Made by a program: the position numbers and the translations under genes. A model generated the notes under the pieces. The model was given only the letters and a program-made list of their open reading frames with translations, was not told the DNA's origin and searched no databases. A stretch of 20,598 bases of DNA, taken from NCBI RefSeq assembly GCF_000003815.2, contig NC_049986.1, forward strand, positions 25,316,105 through 25,336,702, in the 5' to 3' direction. Every line of letters starts with the position of its first letter. Position 1 is the stretch's first letter. Source of the DNA: Branchiostoma floridae (taxonomy: Eukaryota; Chordata; Leptocardii; Amphioxiformes; Branchiostomatidae). Shown here one piece after another: positions 1 through 9,478 of the stretch.

Positions 1-237
1 TTTTTTACAGGCGATTTTGTACCTTAATTATCCCCCCATCCGGGGTGTCAGGGTGCAGAGACGGTTGATTCCTTAAGTAACCCGCCCACCCTGTTTTCCG
101 TGTACAAGAGGTTTGTGTTTTAAATTAACCAGTCCCCCCTGTGTTGAAGGGGGTTGTTTCTTTAATTACCCCCCCACCCTCTGTTCCAGGAGGTTGTGGT
201 CCTTACTTACCCCCCAACGCTGTGTTCCGTGTTGCAG
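1..237 (+). repeat. Tandem decayed copies of the 238 splice acceptor and exon start
   Basis: Five degenerate units of 40-50 bp precede the real acceptor. Each has an AG or relic of it, followed by a version of GCGGTTGTGTCC and then a C-rich tract (TTAATTACCCCCC type). Copies begin near 11, 59, 109, 150 and 190; the true exon begins at 238. The units match the last intron bases plus the first exon bases. They therefore look like repeated duplication of the splice junction itself, including the codon for the catalytic arginine finger. Confidence 0.75.
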
Positions 238-402
238 GCGGTTGTGTCCGGACATCTCATTTTTCCAGCAGGCGACGGACCACCCGTGCGAGCGGCTGGT
301 AAACGCGGACAGCGGGATTGAAACGCTGCGGAAACGTGTGGAGCACACAATACTGAAGGCAGTGAATATCGGAAGAACCGGCTGGGCATTACCGTCACAA
401 AC
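238..402 (+). CDS. TBC1D13: TBC1D13 exon with motif A arginine finger
   Basis: Acceptor GTTGCAG at 231-237, donor GTGAGT at 403. It encodes RLCPDISFFQQATDHPCERL then ...IETLRKRVEHTILKAVNIG. The CGG at 239-241 is the arginine of the IxxDxxR motif, right at the exon edge. Near 371 the frame breaks: a paralogous copy at 455-525 has CGGGAAG where this exon has CGGAAG. Adding the missing G would restore a GKNRLGITVTN ending in phase 0. This could be a sequencing error, a polymorphism or a real lesion. Confidence 0.85.
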
Positions 403-3400
403 GTGAGTTTCACATACAGTTACAGGTACAGGTGTAGGTACAGGCACAGGTACACGTGGAGCACATGATACTGAAGGCAGCAAACGTCGGGAAGAACCGA
501 CTGGGCATTACCGTCAAACATGAGTCGTGTTCTCCGACCTGTGTGCCTGAACAAGATTTATAGGAACATGTGCAGGAACAGGTACATTGATTTACGTAGA
601 GGTACAGGTACATGATTCAGGTACAGGTACAGGTACAGGTACATGATTCAGGTACAGGTACAGGTACAGGTACAGGTACAGGTACATGGTTCAGGTACAG
701 GTACAGGTACAGGTACAGGTACAGGTACATGGTTCAGGTACAGGTACAGGTACAGGTACAGGTACAGGTACAGGTACAGGTACAGGTACATGATTCAGGT
801 ACAGGTACAGGTACATGAGTTTAGGTATGGGTCTGGACCTGTCCCTGTACCTAAGTTTGATCAATTATCATGAATTTGTACGTAAATATGTACTTATATG
901 TACTGTCCAACTGTTGTTTTTAATAATAAATTGTAAAATTTGTATAGAGATTTCATTTAGAAAATTGAATCTAAAACAAATGGTGTGATGACCGTGAATG
1001 TTTGTTCCAGAGCACATGACGGAAAGTTGCAGTGGGAGAATATGAGACGTTACCTGAGGGACAGGAGGCACACTGGGAGGTCGTGGAGAGAGTTCTGTTC
1101 CTGTACGCTAAACTCAACCCCGGGCAGGGATACGTGCAGGTCAGGCTTGTTTGTTTGTTTGTTTGTTTGTTTGTTTGTTTGTTACCTGAGGGACAGGAGG
1201 CTCACTGGGAGGTCGTGGAGAGAGTTCTGTTCCTGTACGCTAAACTCAACCCCGGGCAGGGATACGTGCAGGTTGTTTGTTTGTTTATTTGTTTGTTCTA
1301 AACTCAGCCCCAGTCAGAAGTATGTAAAGGCCCTAGGCTTGTTTTTTGTTAGTTTTACAGTTGAAGTAGTAACAAGCTTATATTAAATAAGTGATGCAAT
1401 AAAACTAATTTCTTTTTTACTAGAGACTTTGTTTTGTAGCTTTCATGTCAGTTATTTTAGCTTCAGTCCAGTTTTGTAGGTTCAGTCCAATTTTGTAGGT
1501 TCAGTCCAGTTTTGTAGCTTCATAATTTGCTGTTTTCTGCAGGGGCCGCTGTACTACGTCTTTGCTTCGGATCCCAACAAGGAGTGGCAAGGTACGACTT
1601 ATCAAGATGGTTTGTTTCTTATTCAGGTTAGAAACTGTAACTCCCAAGGTACGGCTTATCAAGTCTTATTCAGGTTAGAAACTGTAACTCCCAAGGTACG
1701 GCTTATCAAGTCTTATTCAGGTTAGAAACTGTAACTCCCAAGGTACGGCTTATCAAGTCTTATTCAGGTTAGAAACTGTAACTCCCAAGGTACGGCTTAT
1801 CAAGTCTTATTCAGGTTAGAAACTGTAACTCCAAAGGTACGACTTATCAAGTCTTATTCAGGTTAGAAACTGTAACTCCCAAGGTACGGCTTATCAAGTC
1901 TTATTCAGGTTAGAAACTGTAACTCCCAAGGTATGGCTTATCAAGTCTTATTCAGGTTAGAAACTGTAACTCCCAAGGTATGGCTTATCAAGTCTTATTC
2001 AGGTTAGAAACTGTAACTCCCAATGTACGACTTATCAAGTCTTATTCAGGTTAGAAACTGTAACTCCCAAGGTACGGCTTATCAAGTCTTATTCAGGTTA
2101 GAAACTGTAACTCCCAAGGTACGGCTTATCAAGTCTTATTCAGGTTAGAAACTGTAACTCCCAAGGTACGGCTTATCAAGATGTTTCTTATTCAGGTTAG
2201 AAACTGTAACTCCCAAGGTACGGCTTATCAAGTCTTATTCAGGTTAGAGACTGTAACTCCCAAGGTACGGCTTATCAAGTCTTATTCAGGTTAGAAACTG
2301 TAACTCCCAAGGTACGACTTATCAAGTCTTAGTCAGGTTAGAAACTGTAACTCCCAAGGTACGACTTATCAAGATGGTTTGTTTCTTATTCAGGTTAGAA
2401 ACTGTAACTCCCAAGGTACGACTTATCAAGTCTTATTCAGGTTAGAAACTGTGACTCCCAAGGTACGACTTATCAAGTCTTATTCAGGTTAGAAACTGTA
2501 ACTCCCAAGGTACGACTTATCAAGATGGTTTGTTTCTTATTCAGGTTAGAAACTGTAACTCCCAGGCTAAGCCGTAGCGCGTCTTATTCAGGTTAGAAAC
2601 TGTAACTCCCAAGGTACGGCTTATCAAGTCTTATTCAGGTTAGAAACTGTAACTTCCAAGGTACGGCTTATCAAGTCTTATTCAGGTTAGAAACTGTAAC
2701 TCCCAAGGTACGGCTTATACATGTGTTACTCCGGTATGAGCCGGTCACTGCCAAGGCATGGCTAGTCAAGTCTTATTCAGGTTAGAACCGGTGAGTCGCA
2801 AGGTTCGACTTATCAAGATGGATTGTGTCTTATTCAGGTTAGAAACTGTAACTCGCAAGGTACGGCTTATCAAGTCTTATTCAGGTTAGAAACTGTAACT
2901 CCCAAGGTACGGCTTATCAAGTCTTATTCAGGTTAGAAACTGTAACTCCCAAGGTACGGCTTATCAAGTCTTATTCAGGTTAGAAACTGTAACTCCCAAG
3001 GTACGGCTTATCAAGTCTTATTCAGGTTAGAAACTGTAACTCCCAAGGTACGACTTATCAAGTCTTATTCAGGTTAGAAACTGTAACTCCCAAGGTACGA
3101 CTTATCAAGTCTTATTCAGGTTAGAAACTGTAACTCCCAAGGTACGACTTATCAAGTCTTATTCAGGTTAGAAACTGTAACTCCCAAGGTATGGCTTATC
3201 AAGTCTTATTCAGGTTAGAAACTGTAACTCCCAAGGTATGGCTTATCAAGTCTTATTCAGGTTAGAAACTGTAACTCCCAAGGTACGGCTTATCAAGTCT
3301 TATTCAGGTTAGAAACTGTAACTCCCAAGGTACGGCTTATCAAGATGGTTTGTTACTTATCATGGCTAGTTAGTTAGGCCATGGTGAATCTAATCGATCA

Positions 3401-6400
3401 GGAAGGTTAACAAATAACTCAAGACACAGAGTATGTTATACTGCAAACAATATATTTTCCATTTTTGTTCTTTCACATCTTAAGCTTTGACTTGTAAATA
3501 CATAGCATCTGTCTTCTCTGTCATCTTTCCATGTTTTATCCATCCAACCTGATGTTGTTTGTTTGTTTAGAGCATGCGGAGGCCAACACCTTCTTCTGTT
3601 TCACCATCCTGATGTTTGTTTGTATGTTTGTTTGTTTAGAGCACGCAGAGGCCGACACCTTCTTCTGTTTCACCAACCTGATGTTGTTGTTTGTTTGTTT
3701 GTTTGTTTAGAGCATGCGGAGGCCGACACCTTCTTCTGTTTCACCAACCTGATGTTTGTTTGTTTGACAAGTTTGACAAGTTTTATTACAGATGCACGGC
3801 ATCGCAGCAGTAGCTGAATTGCGCCGTCATTTACAATTATGTACATTAAAACCAGCCATGATAAAATCTCTTCGTTATCTTACAATCTTAAAAGGAATTA
3901 CCACCATTTTAGAATTGTACCCATACTATTGAAGGGAACTCGTCGTTCCGTGAGGATATAAAAATAACGAAACAAAGGGTCGTCGTACAACAATATAGTT
4001 ACATACAATCAAGTGTCTTATCAATGCAGTGTATCATACATTAGGATTAGTGCTCAGTTCGGGGGTAGTCACTTGTTCAGTAAGTTCACAAGATATGGTA
4101 TAGGCGAGTTCTTGTATCTGTCCGTACGGCATAGTGGCATGTCCAGTTTCTCTGAGCTGCGAGTGGAACGTCCAGTCACGTGCTGTCTGGATGGAGGGAG
4201 CCAGTCCCGGAACTCTGACCGTAGTAACGACTCCGCGAAAGTGGCGCAGATATACTGATTCGTCGGTCAGCTAGTGTGCTGAGGTCTAGTGTTGAAAGTG
4301 CTGAAGCATAGTCAGTGTTAGTGATTTCCGAGAATGATTTTACATGCTCTTTTTTGGATTTTCTCAAGTTTTGCTGCCTGGTCCTTGGATATTGACGAGT
4401 GCCACACAGGTACCGCGTACTCAAGGTGGGGTCTCACATACGACATTTATACCGACTTAAGGTCAGCGAGAGATACACCAAAACGCTTGAGCCGACGAAG
4501 CATGTACAATCTCCTGTTTGTTTAGAACATGCGGAGGCCGACACCTTCTTCTGTTTCACCAACCTGATGTTTGTTTGTTTGTTTGTTTGTTTAGAACATG
4601 CGGAGGCCAACACGTTCTTCTGTTTCACTAACCTGATGTTGTTGTTTGTTTGTTTGTTTAGAACATGCGGAGGCCGACACCTTCTTCTGTTTCACCAACC
4701 TGATGTTTGTTTGTTTGTTTGTTTAGAACATGCGGAGGCCAACACGTTCTTCTGTTTCACTAACCTGATGTTGTTGTTTGTTTGTTTGTTTGTTTAGAAC
4801 ATGCGGAGGCCAACACGTTCTTCTGTTTCACCAACCTGATGTTGTTTGTTTGTTTGTTTGTTTGTTTGTTTGTTCAGAGCATGCGGAGGCCGACACGTTC
4901 TTCTGTTTCACCAACCTGATGTTGTTGTTTGTTTGTTTGTTTGTTTAGAGCATGCGGAGGCCGACACATTCTTCTGTTTCATCAACCTGATGTTGTTGTT
5001 TGTTTGTTTAGAGCACGCGGAGGCCGACACGTTCTTCTGTTTCACCAACCTGATGTTGTTTGTTTGTTTGTTTGTTTGTTTAGAGCACGCGGAGGCCGAC
5101 ACATTCTTCTGTTTCATCAACCTGATGTTGTTGTTTGTTTGTTTGTTTGTTTAGAGCATGCGGAGGCCGACACGTTCTTCTGTTTCACCAACCTGATGTT
5201 TGTTTGTTTGTTTGTTTGTTTAGAGCACGCGGAGGCCGACACGTTCTTCTGTTTCACCAACCTGATGTTGTTTGTTTGTATGTTTGTTTGTTTGTTTAGA
5301 GCACGCGGAGGCCGACACGTTCTTCTGTTTCACCAACCTGATGTTGTTTGTTTGTTTGTTTGTTTGTTTAGAGCATGCGGAGGCCGAAACGTTCTTCTGT
5401 TTCACCAACCTGATGTCTGAGATCAGGGACAACTTTATCAAGATGCTGGACGACTCGGCCTCGGGTATCGGCTCCTCCATGCAGAACGTCTTAACTCTTC
5501 TTAAGAAACACGACCAGCAACTCTGGAGATGTCTGGTAAGGAACTCAGACGTCTAAAACCTGCTACAGCTTCTTAAACCTGCTACAGCTTCTTAAACCTG
5601 CTACAGTTTCTTAATTCCATACAGAACGTCTTAACTCTTCTGAAGAAACACGACCAGCAACTCTGGAGATGTCTGGTAAGGAAGTCAGACGTCTTAAACC
5701 TGAATACAGCTTCTTAAACCTGCATGCTACAGCTTCTTGAAGCTGCTACAGTTTCTTAATTCTGTACAGAACATTTTAACACGACCAGCAACTCTGGAGA
5801 TGTCTAGTAAGGAACTCAGACATCTTGAATCTGCTACAGCGTCTTGAACCTCTTGCTTACTTGCTTCTTACAGCTTCTTGAACCTTAGAGCAGCTGCAGC
5901 TTCTTAATTCCGTACATAATGTCTTAACTCTGCTGAAGAAATTTATAAGATGTGGATATGGCTTCAGGTTTCATAAGTTTGGATTTGGGTCATTCAGAGG
6001 TATATGATCCTGTAACAGCAGAATTCCGACATGGTACAATTTCTACACATCAAGGATTGCCACGTGTATCACAGCTTTACCTGTTCAAATGGCTGATGTT
6101 GTTTGTTTGTTTGTTTGTTTGTTTGTTTGTGCAGGAGGACTGAGGTGTCAGACCGCAGTTTTACCTCTTCAGATGGCTGATGTTGTTTGTTTGTTTGTTT
6201 GTTTGTTACCTGAGGGACAGGAGGCTCACTGGGAGGTGGTGGAGAGAGTTCTGTTCCTGTACGCTAAACTCAACCCCGGGCAGGGATACGTGCAGGTTAG
6301 GCTTGTTTGTTTGTTTGTTTGTTTGTTTGTTTGTTACCTGAGGGACAGGAGGCGCACTGGGAGGTCGTGGAGAGAGTTCTGTTCCTGTACGCTAAACTCA

Positions 6401-9400
6401 ACCCTGGGCAGGGATACGTGCAGGTCAGGCTTGTTTGTTTGTTTGTTTGTGCTAAACTCGGCCCCAGTCAGGGGTATGTGAAGGCCAAGGCTTGTTTTTT
6501 GTTAGTTTCACAGTTGAAGTAGTAACAAGCTTATATTAAATAAGTGATGCAATAAAACTTATTTCTTTTTTAATAGAGACTTTGTTTTGTAGTTTTCATG
6601 TCAGTTTTTTTAGCTTCAGCCCAGTTTTGTAGCTTCAAGCCATTTTTGTAGGTTTAGCCCATTTTTGTAACTTCAGGATTTGCTGTTTCCTACAGGGGAT
6701 GAACGAGATCATCGGGCCGCTGTACTACGTCTTTGCTTCAGATCCCAACAAGGAGTGGCAAGGTACGACTTATCAAGATGGCTTGTTTCTTCTTCAGGTT
6801 AAAAACTGTAACGCCCAAGGTACGACTTATCAAGATGGTTTGTTACCTATCATGGCTAGTTAGTTAGGCCATGTTGAATCTAATCGATCAGGAAGGTTGA
6901 ACAAATGACTTGAGACACAGAGTATGGTATAATTCTTTTACTGGTAAATACATAGCGTCTGTGTTCTCTGTCATCTTTCCATGTTTTATCTATCTAGCCT
7001 AACATTGTTTGTTTGTTTGTTTGTTTAGAACATGCGGAGGCCGACACGTTCTTCTGTTTCACCAACCTGATGTTTGTTTGTTTGTTTGTTTGTTTGTTTG
7101 TTTAGAACATGCGGAGGCCAACACGTTCTTCTGTTTCACTAACCTGATGTTGTTTGTTTGTTTGTTTGTTTGTTTAGAGCACGCGGAGGCTGACACTTTC
7201 TTCTGTTTCACCAACCTGATGTTGTTTGTTTGTTTGTTTGTTTGTTTGTTCAGAGCATGCGGAGGCCGACACCTTCTTCTGTTTCACCCACCTGATGTCT
7301 GAGATCAGGGACAACTTTATCAAGATGCTGGACGACTCGGCCTCGGGCATCGGCTCCTCCATGCAGAACGTCTTAACTCTTCTTCAGAAGCACGACCAGC
7401 AACTCTGGAGATGTCTGGTAAGGAACACAGACGTCTTAAACCTGCTACAGCTTCTTAAACCTGCATGCTACAACTTCTTAAAGCTGCTACAGTTTCTTAA
7501 TTCTGTACAGAACATTTTAACACGACCAGCAACTCTGGAGATGTCTAGTAAGGAACTCAGACATCTTGAATCTGCTACAGCATCTTGAACCTCTTGCTTA
7601 CTTGCTTCTTACAGCTTCTTGCACCTTAGAGCAGCTGCAGCTTCTTAATTCCGTACATAATGTCTTAACTCTGCTGAAGAAACACATTACAAGATGTGGA
7701 TATGGCCAGCTTCAGGTTTTTCATAAGTTCGGAATTGGGTCATTCAGAGGTATATGATCCTGTGACAGGAGAATTCCTACATGGTACAATTTCTACATGT
7801 CAAGGATTGCCACGTGTATCACAGCTTTACCTGTTCAAATGGCTAATGTTGTTTTTGTTTGTTTGTTTGTTTGTGCAGGAGGACCGAGGTGTCAGGCCGC
7901 AGTTTTACCTCTTCAGATGGCTGACCTTACTGCTGTCCCAGGAGTTCAAAATGCCAGGTAAGGGATGGCAGACTTCACCCCTTACCCATTTTACTTTGTG
8001 ACCCTTCCACACACACACACGCACACACAGTCACACACACACAAACACACACATACACACACACACAAACACACATACACACACAATCACACACACAGTC
8101 ACACACACAGTCACACACACAGTCATACACACACCCACTGTCACATACATACACACTGTCAGACACACACACAGTAATACACACACACTCACAATCACAC
8201 ACTGTTATACAGTCAAACCTGTATTAGCGGCCACCTTTGCATAACGGCCACCTGCCCATAGTGGCCACTTTTTGTCGGTCCCTTGGATTCGTAATGATTA
8301 AGAAATAGGCTTTAAATAGCGGCCACCTGTCCAACGCTGCCACGGCCACACGATTTCCGGTCCCGCAGGTACAAAAACACTGCCGATTACGACCATGCGG
8401 ATAGCTGATCTATATTTCGGCACGCGTTCGGCCGTATTGTCACCCTATGCCGGATTTAAAACCTCTTTGATTTAGTTTCAAAACAAAACTTCGTAAACTG
8501 GCGCTACCCATACCCAACGACAAACGAGGTCATATAAGGTCAACAGACGACACCACTATTACGGAGGTAAATTGTGTTAAAGTTACGTTCTAATACACTA
8601 TCGCTTAGGTTAATTTACATCACAAAACTTTCTAGATACATTGTTACAAAGACAAAATGATATGAACTTCAGACTATGGTGGATTTTATTCTTACATTTA
8701 TTAAGAGATAATTCTAAAATAACGAGACTAACTTGTGAGTACACGTAGTGGTGCGCATATTTGTATCCAATTAATTAACGATTTTCTAAGAAATTGAGAC
8801 AAACGCAAAACAAAACGAAATGACATGAGTGATGTCCATAGAGTTTATTTTGTTCAGTTTGCGGTGGATTGATTGAACTACGTCCACGATCTATACTATT
8901 AAAAAGCCCATGACTTCTTCGCGGCGGTGGGTACGAGCATTGTTTTGGTCCCAGCGATGGCTTCCGGGTGACGGATGACAAACCGGATGTTGCCGGTCGC
9001 GCAAGGAATTGTGGGAATGGGCGAATCTGATGTGTGAACACGAGCGGGAACACACGAACCGCCAAGTATCAAAGGATACAAGACAAAAGATCAAAGAAAT
9101 ATGACGATACCGGTCTCTTTAGACAAAATCAACTGTAGAGCATTTAAAACTTTTTATAGCTTTTGTTTTCTTAATACATATAGACTGTAAAAATCATTGC
9201 AGTACATGTACAGTACTGTATTATGTGAATAAAGATCAGTGGATACTAAAACCATGTGTAACTTATTGCTTGTGGTCAATTAATTAGCATATTCTCTATA
9301 GTGGCCACCTCTCTATAGTGGCCAATTTTGACCAGTCCCTTGAGTGGCCGCTATAGACAGGTTTGACTGTACACACATACACACACACACACTGTTATAC

Positions 9401-9447
9401 ACACATACACACACTGTCAGACACACAGTCATACACACACTCACAAT

Positions 9448-9478
<31 letters not shown>

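Noticed and set aside
612-873. Open frames of Val-Gln or Gly-Thr repeats
   Set aside because: Direct translation of the CAGGTA hexamer; no codon or conservation signal.
985-1386. 133-codon open frame over the YVQ exon
   Set aside because: Shifted frame of the conserved exon (RDRRHTGRSWREF instead of EGQEAHWEVVERV) running through microsatellite.
1592-3345. CRISPR-like regular repeat array
   Set aside because: Units are contiguous without unique spacers, start at a splice donor, and the context is an animal intron.
4399-5480. Long open frames with repeated FVCL and HAEAD segments as a repeat protein
   Set aside because: The frame changes between units as TTTG tract length varies, and the units are acceptor plus exon start; they are better explained as exon-edge duplications in an intron.
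7965-8202. His-Thr and Cys-Val repeat frames
   Set aside because: Translation of the CA/TG microsatellite.
8775-9094. Possible transposase fragment on the - strand inside the TIR element
   Set aside because: Three overlapping short frames, no DDE/D or helix-turn-helix signature recognised.
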